From: an uncultured Synechococcus sp.
Lineage (GTDB): Bacteria; Cyanobacteriota; Cyanobacteriia; PCC-6307; Cyanobiaceae
Length of the DNA stretch: 22,256 nucleotides
Reading direction: 5' to 3'
Assembly (NCBI GenBank): GCA_913040905.1
Contig: CAJWIC010000004.1
Span: forward strand, 1 to 22,256
Part shown: positions 11,900 to 18,893 of the stretch, in pieces
Layout: each line of letters opens with the position of its first letter
Numbering within the stretch: position 1 is the stretch's first letter
Made by a program: the position numbers and the translations under genes
The notes under the pieces: generated by a model
What the model saw: the letters and a program-made list of their open reading frames with translations, nothing else
Databases searched by the model: none
What the model was told of the DNA's origin: nothing

Positions 11900-12244
11900 A
11901 TGGCATCCCGTTTCTTTCACGTTCAGCACGAGTTTCGCGCTGGCACCGCTCAGAAGTGGTTTGAAACCGTTCAGAGAGCCCTGGCCCCCGGTGGTGGTTG
12001 GGACGAAGCCGTGACCCGCAACCTTGAAGCTGGTTACTACAACCATTCCTTCAATCCCGTTGGTCTGGAAGGCCCCGCTTTCTGCATCTGGGAGGTACGT
12101 GAGGGCATCAGCGATGTTGAATTCCAGGCCTTCATCGATGGCCCCAACGGTCCTGATCTGGAGACCGGCGCTTTGCTGAACATCTGCCGTGAGATCAACG
12201 TTGAACTAGCCGGGAACACCCCTTACCCCCGCAAGTTCGCCTGA
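11900..12244 (+). CDS. Conserved hypothetical protein, 114 aa
   Basis: This small soluble protein reads MASRFFHVQHEFRAGTAQKW, then RNLEAGYYNHSFNPVGLEGP and FCIWEVREGISDVEFQAFID, ending NTPYPRKFA. The pattern of strand, helix, strand with FCIWEVREG fits a dimeric ferredoxin-like alpha/beta barrel. I know no family name for it. Conserved-looking His and Trp residues could bind a ligand. It follows the cupin gene by 36 bases, so the two may act on the same compound; that is inference. Its stop is one base from the stop of the opposing DUF2130 gene. Confidence 0.78.
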   Translation: MASRFFHVQHEFRAGTAQKWFETVQRALAPGGGWDEAVTRNLEAGYYNHSFNPVGLEGPAFCIWEVREGISDVEFQAFIDGPNGPDLETGALLNICREINVELAGNTPYPRKFA

Positions 12245-12252
12245 TTCAGGCG
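12238..12252. repeat. Dyad containing both convergent stop codons
   Basis: CGCCTGA-T-TCAGGCG is a perfect 7-bp inverted repeat around one base. The TGA of the 114-aa gene and the stop of the DUF2130 gene are symmetric parts of it. No T-run follows on either strand, so if it acts as a two-way terminator it is not a classic one. Confidence 0.4.
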
Positions 12253-13613
12253 GAATCCTGATCCTGCAACTCGGCGAATTTCTGGGCCATCGTCGGGTTG
12301 CGTCGGGTCAGTTTCTTGACCGAAACATCCTGCGCTTTGTCGTTGGCGAGGCGAAGGTTGCGGTCGGCTCCAAGCAGCGCATCTTTCGTCTTCTGCAGAT
12401 GGTCGATCGATTTATCAATTTCATCAATGGCCGTCTGAAACCGACGGGAGGCAAGGTCATAGTTTCGGGAGAAGGCCGTCTTGAACGACTCCAGGTCGTT
12501 TTCAAAGTTGGTCACGTCAATGTTCTGAGCCTTGACCAGGGCCAGTTCTGCCTTGTACTCCAGTGACTTGAGCGCCGCGTTACGCAGCAGCGTGATGAAT
12601 GGAATGAAAAATTGCGGACGGATCACATAGGTCTTGGCGAAACGGTGTGAAACGTCAACGATTCCGGAGTTGTACAACTCACTCTCGGGTTCCAGAAGTG
12701 AGACCAGCACGGCATATTCACAGGCTTTCTCACGTCGGTCCTTGTCGAGCTCCTTGAGAAAGTCCTCGTTCTTCTTTTTGGTGGCGGTGGTGTCGGCCTC
12801 ATTCTTCATTTCAAACATGATTGAAATGATCTCGTTCTCGGCCTCATCGCTGTCGCGAAAGATGTAATCCCCTTTGCTGCCACTGCGGGCGTCGTTGTCT
12901 TTCTCGAAGTAAGCCCTGGGAAATGCTGCGGCCCGGATGCGATTGAACTCCGTTTCGCAGTGTTGCTCCAATGTTTCCCCCACCATCTTTGTGGAGAGAC
13001 GCGCTTTCATGTCTCGCAGGCGTTCAATCGCCTGATCCCGATCGTGAATCTGCAGCTCATAACGCTCCTTCATCGACTGGCTGTCCAGCTGATGTTTGAG
13101 CTCGCTCTGGCTCAGGTTGTTGCGGAGTTCGTCCCGCTCTTTCTCGACAGCGCTCAGGGCTTCGGCCACCGCAAGCTTGGTCTGCATGCCACTGGCCTGC
13201 AACTGTGCTTTCAGATCGCGGAGCTCCCCTTCTTTCTGGAGGGTGAGCGTCTGAATCTCCTTGGCGAAGCGGGTCTCTGCCATGCGAGCGGCGGTTTCAC
13301 TGGTCTCCCGCATCTGCTGCAGTTCGCTGGCCAGAAGATCCCGTTGCTTCTCCGCATTGCTCACGGCCTCCTTCACCGCCAGTTCCTGCTTGACGTCCCG
13401 GGCCCGCAACTGAGCCTCCAGCTCCTGAAGTTCCGTCTGCTTTCTGGCCATGGCCAGGTCGATGGCATTGCGTTTCTCCTGCTCCGCCAGAGCCAGCCGT
13501 TTGGCGAGTTGTTGCTCGAAGTCGCGATCACGCACCTGTTTGAGGATGTCGGCATAGCCGGCCTCATCCACCTTGAACGCCTTGCTGCAGTGCGGGCAGA
13601 TGATGTCGTGCAT
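12246..13613 (-). CDS. DUF2130 domain protein with zinc motif and coiled coil
   Basis: This 455-aa cytoplasmic protein has the usual three-part DUF2130 layout. First is a short zinc-finger-like start, [20 protein letters not shown] (Cys6, Cys9). Then a long coiled coil from about residue 25 to 215 is rich in Glu, Lys, Gln and Leu. The C-terminal domain follows, with [20 protein letters not shown], then GDYIFRD and [20 protein letters not shown]. The last part resembles restriction-endonuclease-like folds (acidic residue, then FEMK), and a nuclease role is often suspected but unproven. I start at the ATG at 13613; the frame is open to 13640. There are no restriction or defence neighbours. Confidence 0.88.
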   Translation of the reverse strand: MHDIICPHCSKAFKVDEAGYADILKQVRDRDFEQQLAKRLALAEQEKRNAIDLAMARKQTELQELEAQLRARDVKQELAVKEAVSNAEKQRDLLASELQQMRETSETAARMAETRFAKEIQTLTLQKEGELRDLKAQLQASGMQTKLAVAEALSAVEKERDELRNNLSQSELKHQLDSQSMKERYELQIHDRDQAIERLRDMKARLSTKMVGETLEQHCETEFNRIRAAAFPRAYFEKDNDARSGSKGDYIFRDSDEAENEIISIMFEMKNEADTTATKKKNEDFLKELDKDRREKACEYAVLVSLLEPESELYNSGIVDVSHRFAKTYVIRPQFFIPFITLLRNAALKSLEYKAELALVKAQNIDVTNFENDLESFKTAFSRNYDLASRRFQTAIDEIDKSIDHLQKTKDALLGADRNLRLANDKAQDVSVKKLTRRNPTMAQKFAELQDQDSA

Positions 13614-13664
13614 GGCGTCTGACAAAGGTGTTGCTACCAACAGAACAATGCAGATTCTGACGAG

Positions 13665-13829
13665 ATGACAGCACTCTCAAGCGCCTGGCCGGTCCTGTTG
13701 AAGGATCCCCACGTTTTGCTGGAAACCGTGATCATCGTGGGGATCGTGAGCGTTGCCACCATCGGTTTTGTGACCGGTCTGCGGGAGTTGGCCCACGACC
13801 TGGGCAATCTGCGCAAAGCCAAGGTTTGA
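13665..13829 (+). CDS. 54-aa membrane peptide
   Basis: The product reads [20 protein letters not shown], then [19 protein letters not shown] and a charged end ([15 protein letters not shown]). One clear helix covers about residues 19-40, with a basic cytoplasmic tail. ACGAG lies close before the ATG. It is divergent from the DUF2130 gene and ends 6 bases before the stop of the opposing DUF1499 gene. Translation is supported by its clean frame and hydrophobic/basic layout. No family recognised. Confidence 0.66.
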   Translation: MTALSSAWPVLLKDPHVLLETVIIVGIVSVATIGFVTGLRELAHDLGNLRKAKV

Positions 13830-13835
13830 CGGGCT

Positions 13836-14237
13836 TCAGTGGCTGACCAGTGACTGCAGTTCCCTCAGGCGGTTGGCATTCACCCCAAGATCGGAATCAC
13901 CAAGCCGCGAGACCGAGCGGGCCTGGATGCTGCCGTTGCTGACATCGAGCAACAGCTCAAGGTCGTCCACAAAGCCGAACAAGGCACTGCTGGCCTCGGC
14001 GTGGATGTAGTGGTTGGTCTGTTCGACCACCTCGGTGCGCGGCATCTCTTTCACGTAGGCCGCCATGGATGCGAAGTCCGTTTCCGGGCTGCTGCTGGAC
14101 CAGGTCTGTCGGGCGCAGTGGGCTGGTGTGTTGCACTGGCTGAGTGTGCCGCTGTGGATACCGAGATCGGATGGCAGGGGACCAACCAGGTGAAACAGCA
14201 TCAGCACAGGTGCAAACAGAGCAATCACCATGGTCAT
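13836..14237 (-). CDS. DUF1499 family protein
   Basis: This 133-aa protein has an N-terminal hydrophobic segment (MTMVIALFAPVLMLFHLVGP) acting as signal or anchor, so it is probably periplasmic or thylakoid-lumenal. The DUF1499 domain follows, recognised by EQTNHYIHAEASSALFGFVD, then DDLELLLD and the closing SVSRLGDSDLGVNANRLREL. The domain also occurs in plant chloroplast proteins; its role is unknown. A short Cys-containing region (SQCNTPAHCARQ) near residue 35 may hold a disulfide. An alternative start two codons in is possible. It is divergent from the 60-aa gene across 113 bases. Confidence 0.87.
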   Translation of the reverse strand: MTMVIALFAPVLMLFHLVGPLPSDLGIHSGTLSQCNTPAHCARQTWSSSSPETDFASMAAYVKEMPRTEVVEQTNHYIHAEASSALFGFVDDLELLLDVSNGSIQARSVSRLGDSDLGVNANRLRELQSLVSH

Positions 14238-14350
14238 GACGTTGGAAACCTGATGTTGTGATGAGATTCCAGCATGATCCCGAAGCCACTCTGCTGATTT
14301 CGTGTGCTGATGGTGAAGGTGACCTTTGATGACAGTGTGATTGACCTGCC

Positions 14351-14533
14351 ATGTACTGCATTGAACGTCAGGACTCCGAAGGTGAATGGATCAAGGAGAT
14401 GTGCTTCAAAACAGAGTTCAAAGCCTTCGTGAACGCCCGTACCAAATCAATGGCGACCCTCCGCACATACAGGATCGTGAATCCAAGTTGGAATCATGTT
14501 GTAGCGGTTGTGGACGGTCGAACTCAACGTTGA
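14351..14533 (+). CDS. Small soluble protein, 60 aa
   Basis: The product reads MYCIERQDSEGEWIKEMCFK, then TEFKAFVNARTKSMATLRTY and RIVNPSWNHVVAVVDGRTQR. The strand-helix-strand pattern, with Trp in the first turn and a basic helix, suggests a small compact domain. No cysteine pair forms a metal site. It overlaps the end of the opposing 37-aa gene by 10 bases. The 113 bases upstream, shared with the DUF1499 gene, hold only a doubtful alternative frame. No family recognised. Confidence 0.68.
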   Translation: MYCIERQDSEGEWIKEMCFKTEFKAFVNARTKSMATLRTYRIVNPSWNHVVAVVDGRTQR

Positions 14534-14637
14534 ACACCCTTGTTCAACAGGGACAGCCAGAGTGCAAACATCAGCCCGACGGGGACGATGATCACCAAAA
14601 GCTGCGCAATCACGAATTGGCGGACTTCAGGATCCAA
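14524..14637 (-). CDS. 37-aa membrane peptide with TTG start
   Basis: Read from the TTG at 14637 the product starts DPEVRQFVIAQLLVIIVPVG after the initiator and ends LSLLNKGVQR. One helix covers about residues 8-31, with acid before and base after it. The start is chosen because GGGAG lies 8 bases upstream, ideal Shine-Dalgarno spacing; an in-frame stop lies a little further up. The layout resembles small photosynthetic-complex or NDH subunits, but I cannot match one. Its end overlaps the 60-aa gene tail to tail. Confidence 0.62.
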   Translation of the reverse strand: MDPEVRQFVIAQLLVIIVPVGLMFALWLSLLNKGVQR

Positions 14638-14690
14638 GTCCAGTGCTCCCAGCTGATTTCAATATCATGAGTTCTCTAAACACCCTTTGA

Positions 14691-14864
14691 ATGCCAAATC
14701 TGTCGTGGTTTCTGCTGGCTTGGGGTGTCGTAGCCGTTGGATCGCTGTGGAAATTCTGGCGAATCACCCGAAGCTGGCGGCAGCGTTCCGCTGGAATGAT
14801 GGTAGACACCGAAGCCTTTCGAGCCTCTCTGGAGCGTCGTTGGAGCTCCAGCCGGCGTCGTTGA
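14691..14864 (+). CDS. 57-aa membrane-anchored basic peptide
   Basis: The product reads MPNLSWFLLAWGVVAVGSLW, then KFWRITRSWRQRSAGMMVDT and a very basic end (LERRWSSSRRR). One N-terminal helix at about residues 4-20 is followed by an Arg/Trp-rich tail that should stay in the cytoplasm and could bind membrane surface or RNA. A seven-codon frame (14667-14690) ends directly against its ATG and could act as a mini-leader. The next gene is opposing and ends 16 bases on. No family recognised. Confidence 0.66.
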   Translation: MPNLSWFLLAWGVVAVGSLWKFWRITRSWRQRSAGMMVDTEAFRASLERRWSSSRRR

Positions 14865-14880
14865 TTTCAACCCCTGCGGG

Positions 14881-15063
14881 TCAACCGAGGACGTCTGCCA
14901 CGGCAGCTCTGGAGCGAGCAATTTCCTGTTGCCAAGCCAGGAGAAGATCTTTGGTCAGGGTCTGCAGTTGCTGAACATCGGTGATGGCGTTGATATCACG
15001 GCTTCTTTTTTCCAGTTCAAACTTCTGCCCGAGGGTCAGGCTGATGGGCTCCATCAAACTCAT
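14881..15063 (-). CDS. Small helical protein, possibly NblA-related
   Basis: This 60-aa soluble helical protein starts MSLMEPISLTLGQKFELEKR, then SRDINAITDVQQLQTLTKDL, then LLAWQQEIARSRAAVADVLG. The LTLxQxFEL opening and the two-helix, about-60-residue design recall NblA, the adaptor that directs phycobilisomes to Clp proteolysis. The rest does not match typical NblA well, so this is only a lead. An ATG three codons in (15054) is an alternative start. On the minus strand a TAATAC box near 15080 may be its -10. It stands alone, with 180 bases of apparently gene-free DNA upstream. Confidence 0.7.
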   Translation of the reverse strand: MSLMEPISLTLGQKFELEKRSRDINAITDVQQLQTLTKDLLLAWQQEIARSRAAVADVLG

Positions 15064-15243
15064 GCGGTTGAGACGAATGTATTAAGTTCATTGACTCGAG
15101 CAGTAGCAAATCAAACATTACTGGTGTTGTGTGTTCGTCGTGTGACCTTTGATTGGTTACAGAACATTGCCTGAGGCCGGCGAAATTCCACCTTTCGCCC
15201 GCTCCATCGCCAAGAATGTCAAGACTTCCAGATCAGTTGTCAA

Positions 15244-15420
15244 GTGCACTTTTCGTGGTCTCAACACCTGGAACTTGCTCGATCAGTCGCGTCGACTGCC
15301 GACAGCGATAAGGGAACCGCCCTCGCATTGATGGGTGTGGGATTAACGCTTTTGTTGAAGGATCTGGAATGGATGGCCCAGAACGAACGGCTTGAAACGT
15401 CCCATTCATTGTTCGAATAA
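15244..15420 (+). CDS. 58-aa hypothetical protein with GTG start
   Basis: From the GTG at 15244 the product reads HFSWSQHLELARSVASTADS after the initiator, then DKGTALALMGVGLTLLLKDL and EWMAQNERLETSHSLFE. A moderately hydrophobic helix near residues 26-38 is flanked by charged amphipathic parts. The frame is open further upstream but has no usable start before this GTG. An inner ATG at 15334 would give only 29 residues. The ribosome site is weak. It overlaps the end of the opposing 61-aa gene by 15 bases. No family recognised; the reading is moderately sure. Confidence 0.5.
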   Translation: MHFSWSQHLELARSVASTADSDKGTALALMGVGLTLLLKDLEWMAQNERLETSHSLFE

Positions 15421-15591
15421 GTTCTCCATCAAGGCCGCGTACAACTGTGTTTTCATGGTCGACAGGCAAATCTGCTCTTCAGGACATCCCCCAGGCCAAT
15501 TTTCGTGAGCCTCGTTCACGACTCTGTACAGCAAACGCAAAGCATGGATATCCATTTCCATACAGGCAGCGGGGCCGCGATCATCAGACAT
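15406..15591 (-). CDS. Small helical protein, 61 aa
   Basis: From the ATG at 15591 the product starts MSDDRGPAACMEMDIHALRL, then LYRVVNEAHENWPGGCPEEQ and ICLSTMKTQLYAALMENLFE. It is soluble and helical, with a GGCPEEQ turn. Three cysteines are present but not in a clear metal arrangement. The frame is open to 15633; the additional N-terminus looks less natural. The helix-PGGCPEE-helix style is one I associate with unnamed picocyanobacterial small proteins. Function unknown. Confidence 0.7.
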   Translation of the reverse strand: MSDDRGPAACMEMDIHALRLLYRVVNEAHENWPGGCPEEQICLSTMKTQLYAALMENLFEQ

Positions 15592-15672
15592 GACACGTCT
15601 GTCTAATTTGCTTAAAACTAAGAATGTCGGCAATCAATTCGGGTGATGAATCACACCAAATTGACAAAAAGC

Positions 15673-15771
15673 TCAAATTTTCTTGGCTTGGCTCGATGGT
15701 AATGAAACGGCAACCACGAGGGCAACAGCAATATCTGCTGCAGCAATCATCAACTCACTGATCAACTCCAT
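15673..15771 (-). CDS. 32-aa membrane peptide (pair B, second gene)
   Basis: The product starts MELISELMIAAADIAVALVV and ends AVSLPSSQAKKI. One Ala/Val-rich helix spans about residues 5-24, with a short basic tail. It starts 4 bases after the 40-aa gene stop; AAGGA about 9 bases upstream is a good ribosome site. The pair mirrors pair A at 10716-10936 in having 32- and 40-residue members, in the reverse order. No known photosystem subunit matches. Confidence 0.6.
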   Translation of the reverse strand: MELISELMIAAADIAVALVVAVSLPSSQAKKI

Positions 15772-15775
15772 GGTG

Positions 15776-15898
15776 TCAATCCTTCTCCTGTTTTGTCACG
15801 GGGAGGTCGGAGGGTTGCATCAAGGCAAAAACTGTTGCTCCAGTCAGAACAACTGTCACCACGAGCGTGGCCACAATGGCAGTGGAATAGTCGCCCAT
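15776..15898 (-). CDS. 40-aa membrane peptide (pair B, first gene)
   Basis: The product reads MGDYSTAIVATLVVTVVLTG, then ATVFALMQPSDLPVTKQEKD. One Val/Thr-rich helix covers about residues 6-27; the tail is polar and charged. The N-terminal MGDYSTAI is acidic, so the N-out topology is possible, the reverse of most neighbours. The 32-aa gene follows after 4 bases. An HLR1-like motif lies about 31 bases upstream. No match to the small Psb, Pet, Psa or Ndh subunits I know. Confidence 0.62.
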   Translation of the reverse strand: MGDYSTAIVATLVVTVVLTGATVFALMQPSDLPVTKQEKD

Positions 15899-15929
15899 GG
15901 ATCAGAAGCTCTTTTAAGAAGCCTAGCCG

Positions 15930-15947
15930 GTTGTAACGGGATGTGAA
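15930..15947 (-). promoter_or_regulatory. HLR1-like element upstream of small-peptide pair B
   Basis: On the minus strand the site reads TTCACATC-CC-GTTACAAC, in the direction of transcription. It matches the element before pair A in 16 of 17 bases (TTCACATC, one variable base, CGTTACAA). The second octamer has one mismatch to HLR1 and the first has two. No firm -10 can be set between it and the start. Confidence 0.35.
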
Positions 15948-15964
15948 GTCCGTTCTCAGGATTG

Positions 15965-16138
15965 TCAGGAGGCCCGGCGCAGGTCGTGCAGGGCTTCCAG
16001 TTGGTTGTACACCTGGCGCAGCTGCTGCAACAGCAGGTCTGTTCCTTCCAATTTGCTCAGATCCAGCAGCATCGTTTCGATCTGCTCCTTGCTGCGAATC
16101 AATACACGGCATTCGGCACTGCCAGGTTCATAGGTCAT
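15965..16138 (-). CDS. 57-aa helical protein coupled to the GH57 gene
   Basis: The product reads MTYEPGSAECRVLIRSKEQI, then ETMLLDLSKLEGTDLLLQQL and RQVYNQLEALHDLRRAS. The last 40 residues form an amphipathic, coiled-coil-like helix pair. The start is fixed by an ATGA overlap with the GH57 stop, the classic coupling arrangement. That implies matched synthesis with the GH57 enzyme and possibly a physical partnership. No family recognised. Confidence 0.72.
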   Translation of the reverse strand: MTYEPGSAECRVLIRSKEQIETMLLDLSKLEGTDLLLQQLRQVYNQLEALHDLRRAS

Positions 16139-17637
16139 CTGGGGTTCAGCAGAAGGTCTTCGTTCGATGAGTTTGGCGTCTCTGGACTGTCGTGGGGCAT
16201 CTGCTGCAACAAAATCTCCCCCCGATGAAACAGCGTTCTGGCGTAGTCGGTCCAGATGCCTTGACCCCAGTAGCGGAAGCAGCTTGTCTCCAGCAACAGC
16301 AGGTGCAGCAGTGCATCTCGATAGCGACGGGTCCCCGTCAGGCTTGGTTCGTTCTTGACTGCAGCATCGAACTGTTGATGGAAACGGGCGCTCAAGTCGT
16401 TCATGGGTTCGAGCACGTTCTCGTATCCAGAGACCCAGCTGAGGTTGCTGGTCCAGGACGCCCCTTCCATCGAGAAACCATCCCCCGCCGACTCCAGCCG
16501 TTGAATGGCTGATTCGACATTGTTCTGGGTGATGTCATCGCCGACGGCCTGCCAAAGCCTGTGCTGATGCACCGCCTGAATGGCTGGAAACACTTCGCTG
16601 GTGATGCCTGCAGCTTCCAGCAACTCCAGGTATTCCGTGCCGTTGATGGCCACGGTGCCATGGTTTTCCCCCTGGATGCGTTCGTTGGCCTGGCGGTAGG
16701 CGGGCGGGAATTCATTCATCATCACGCCACCGTTTTCGCCGTCGGCGATCTGGCTCACCACCGGAGGGATCGGGTGACCCGCCAGGGTTGTGCGTTCCAG
16801 CCCCATCGCCTCATAGCAAGGCTGCATCTGCCCCACGAGTTTGGTGTCAGACCCCTGGGTCTTGATCAGGGCCGTGATGCTGATGCTCTCTCCGGCACTG
16901 TTGCGCGCCATCAGCTGGTTCGGCACGTATTTCTGCTCCTGCGGCAGGGCTGTTCCGGCAAGGGTTTCAACGCTGTGCTCCTGCACCAGCAGCCAGCGGT
17001 AGCCGCACTGCTTCAAGGCCAGGATGAACTGATACAGCGTGTCGGGATGGTTGGGAAGATGCATCTCAGGCGGTGAGAAGCCCCTCACCCGCTGCAACGC
17101 GTCGTCCCCGAACAATGCTGCGAATTGGTGCTGCCACGCGGTGATCTGGAGCTTCAGATCGGGAATTGGCGTGGATGGAGCCACGGCATGGCTCCAGAAG
17201 GTTCCGAGCCACTCCACATGGCGCTGCATCTCAGGATCACAGGCGAGATAGTTCAGGGCTCCGGTGATGTCTTCACGACCCATCTGCCCCAGGCCCCAGA
17301 GCAGGTTTCCCGAGTAATCGAGCATGATCCGCGGATTGCAGCCCTGGCTGATCAGCTCCGGGACCAGATCCGCCATACGTCGATAACACTGAGCAAATGG
17401 TTCGGCATTGTGGTTATCTCCCTCCCCCGGATGCTCAACCATGTATTGAAGGTGTGAGATCAGGGTGCCATTCGCTCCAGCGGGAATCGTGGGCTGATGC
17501 ATGTGCAGCGCACAGGCGAATCCCGAGCGGATGTGCTTGACATCGAGATTGCTCTGGTCGCGCCAGAGCGGTGGCTGCTGCTGCATCAGCCGCATCAGCT
17601 CCGATTCACGGCCGCAGATGAACGGAAGATCGGACAT
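16135..17637 (-). CDS. Glycoside hydrolase family 57 protein
   Basis: GH57 enzymes act on alpha-glucans: alpha-amylases, 4-alpha-glucanotransferases, branching enzymes and related forms. This 500-aa cytoplasmic protein keeps family regions: ACALHMHQPTIPAG (the HxHQP motif at 45-49), then IMLDYSGNLLWGL near 104. GFSPPEMHLP (186-195) carries Glu191 as likely nucleophile, and IADGENGGVMMNEFPPAY near 297 carries an acidic residue likely to be the acid/base. LLLLETSCFRYWGQG closes the C-terminal helical part. The exact reaction is open; the length is shorter than typical branching enzymes. It is divergent from the zinc-ribbon gene and coupled to a 57-aa protein downstream. Confidence 0.92.
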   Translation of the reverse strand: MSDLPFICGRESELMRLMQQQPPLWRDQSNLDVKHIRSGFACALHMHQPTIPAGANGTLISHLQYMVEHPGEGDNHNAEPFAQCYRRMADLVPELISQGCNPRIMLDYSGNLLWGLGQMGREDITGALNYLACDPEMQRHVEWLGTFWSHAVAPSTPIPDLKLQITAWQHQFAALFGDDALQRVRGFSPPEMHLPNHPDTLYQFILALKQCGYRWLLVQEHSVETLAGTALPQEQKYVPNQLMARNSAGESISITALIKTQGSDTKLVGQMQPCYEAMGLERTTLAGHPIPPVVSQIADGENGGVMMNEFPPAYRQANERIQGENHGTVAINGTEYLELLEAAGITSEVFPAIQAVHQHRLWQAVGDDITQNNVESAIQRLESAGDGFSMEGASWTSNLSWVSGYENVLEPMNDLSARFHQQFDAAVKNEPSLTGTRRYRDALLHLLLLETSCFRYWGQGIWTDYARTLFHRGEILLQQMPHDSPETPNSSNEDLLLNPR

Positions 17638-17712
17638 CGTGCTGAGTTGCCAAAGCTGCTCAATCCATAGCGCTGATTTGTGGCTTCAGAATGACGATGC
17701 TGCTCGATTCCG

Positions 17713-18234
17713 ATGCTTTCGCCTTCTTATCCCCCCGGCGAACATCCACAGGCCAAAATCTGTTTCGCCTGTCTCAGCGAGATTCCTGCTGAGGCAGAAG
17801 TGTGCCGGTCCTGTGGAACACGGGTGGAGGGAATCCAGTGTCCGGAATGCTTGAGCCTTTGTCCTGAGCAGGCGCACAAATGCCGCTGTTGCGGCAGCTC
17901 GCTGATGCGGCCGCAGCAGGCTCTGGTCCATCAGCAGCCCCTGATCATCCAGGCTGATCCATTGGCAACACTGCTGCTGGAGCTGAGTCTTCATCCCCAG
18001 CGCGTCGTGGTGGAAGCTGACAAGCTCACGATCACTTCCTTTGCCTTGTTCGGGCTGACCTCCCACAGTGAGGAATTGCCCTGGGAGAAGGTGGCAGGCT
18101 TTTCGCATCGGTCTGGACTGCTCTGGGATGCAATCGCGATCGAGACCCGAGGGCAGACGTCGGCGACGATCAGTTGTCTGAACAAACGTGATGCCAGACG
18201 GATCAAGCAGGTGCTTCAGACACTGGAACGTTGA
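17713..18234 (+). CDS. Double-zinc-ribbon protein with a C-terminal beta domain
   Basis: The 173-aa protein has two ribbons. Ribbon one is CFACLSEIPAEAEVCRSCG (Cys17, 20, 31, 34). Ribbon two is CPECLSLC through CRCCG (Cys43, 46, 57, 60). After a Gln-rich linker, residues 75-173 form a strand-rich domain (RVVVEADKLTITSFALFG, WEKVAGFSHRSGLLWDAIAI) ending in a helix (KRDARRIKQVLQTLER). This looks like a bacterial PH-like domain. Such proteins are usually structural or regulatory; DNA, RNA or membrane-lipid contact is possible. It is divergent from the GH57 gene with a 75-base gap. Function unknown. Confidence 0.85.
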   Translation: MLSPSYPPGEHPQAKICFACLSEIPAEAEVCRSCGTRVEGIQCPECLSLCPEQAHKCRCCGSSLMRPQQALVHQQPLIIQADPLATLLLELSLHPQRVVVEADKLTITSFALFGLTSHSEELPWEKVAGFSHRSGLLWDAIAIETRGQTSATISCLNKRDARRIKQVLQTLER

Positions 18235-18244
18235 GCCCAGCCAC

Positions 18245-18272
18245 AAAAAAGGAGGGGTTCCCAATCCCTCCT
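18245..18272 (-). terminator. Intrinsic terminator for the leftward 68-aa gene
   Basis: On the minus strand AGGAGGG pairs with CCCTCCT over a 9-base loop, and six T residues follow. The 96 bases between it and the 68-aa gene also hold the small dyad ACCCC-TCACC-GGGGT near 18287. On the plus strand there is no T-run. Confidence 0.75.
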
Positions 18273-18368
18273 GTCAATCGACGCATACCCCTCACCGGGG
18301 TGTTCATAGTGTTACTGAAAGACCAGATTGGCGCTGTAAGTGTTGTTACCTATTCGCTGCTGATTGGT

Positions 18369-18575
18369 TCAGGCGACCAGTTCCGACTCCAGACCCCAGC
18401 ATTCGGAGCCCTTTGACGTCAGTAGGCAAACCAATTGTTGGTCCTGACTGATCAGACGAAAGGTGCGGCCCGTGGCGTCGCTTTTGGCGCGGGCATGCCA
18501 AAAAGCATTATCGCGATTGTCGTGGCGTGCTTCGAAACTCCAGCCGTTGTCGGTGAGACCTTCAATGATGAACAT
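18369..18575 (-). CDS. Small beta-rich protein, 68 aa
   Basis: The product reads MFIIEGLTDNGWSFEARHDN, then RDNAFWHARAKSDATGRTFR and LISQDQQLVCLLTSKGSECW, ending GLESELVA. Alternating strand-like segments with conserved-looking Trp and Asp suggest a compact beta domain. Two cysteines near the end are eleven residues apart. It lies downstream of the 54-aa gene on the same strand with a 102-base gap, and a terminator follows it. No family recognised. Confidence 0.72.
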   Translation of the reverse strand: MFIIEGLTDNGWSFEARHDNRDNAFWHARAKSDATGRTFRLISQDQQLVCLLTSKGSECWGLESELVA

Positions 18576-18677
18576 GGCAGATGTGCCGGAAGCTTCACGT
18601 TCGTGGCGGCGGAAGATTTGATCTCGATCCGTGCAGATCTTTTCGGGATCGCTTCACAGGACGATGCCTTTTGGTGA

Positions 18678-18842
18678 TCAGGCCAGCCGTTGTTCCTGTT
18701 GGCGCAGCGTTTCGTAGGCCTGCCAGAGACCTTCCACCTCGGAACAGATGGCGTTGCGATTGCAGACCCGATAGCGACCATGGCCGATGGCATCGATGGT
18801 TGACCCCTTTGAGGTGGCGCAGATGCGGCTGATGGTGTCCAT
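18678..18842 (-). CDS. Small protein, 54 aa
   Basis: The product reads MDTISRICATSKGSTIDAIG, then HGRYRVCNRNAICSEVEGLW and QAYETLRQQEQRLA. The first half is strand-like with three cysteines; the second half is one helix. The HGRYRVCNRN segment is basic. The start ATG is fixed by a short gap of 116 bases to the divergent Nif11 gene. No family recognised. Codon use is like its neighbours. Confidence 0.62.
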   Translation of the reverse strand: MDTISRICATSKGSTIDAIGHGRYRVCNRNAICSEVEGLWQAYETLRQQEQRLA

Positions 18843-18893
18843 CGATGGAGCGTGGCTCCTGGTGATTTACGGCGTCAGGGGGGCGTCTGTCCT

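Noticed and set aside
12960..13622. 220-codon frame on the plus strand
   Set aside because: Antisense to the coiled-coil part of the DUF2130 gene; Leu/His-rich composition comes from complementing Glu/Lys/Gln codons.
14310..14432. 40-codon frame starting MVKVTFDDSVIDLP
   Set aside because: The first 14 residues look plausible, but the rest runs out of frame through the 60-aa gene and is Ser/Lys-rich; no coupling or ribosome site.
14667..14690. Seven-codon frame abutting the 57-aa gene
   Set aside because: Too short to support as a gene; mentioned only as a possible mini-leader.
16561..17076. 171-codon frame opposite the GH57 gene
   Set aside because: Antisense shadow; GH57 motifs on the other strand are unambiguous.
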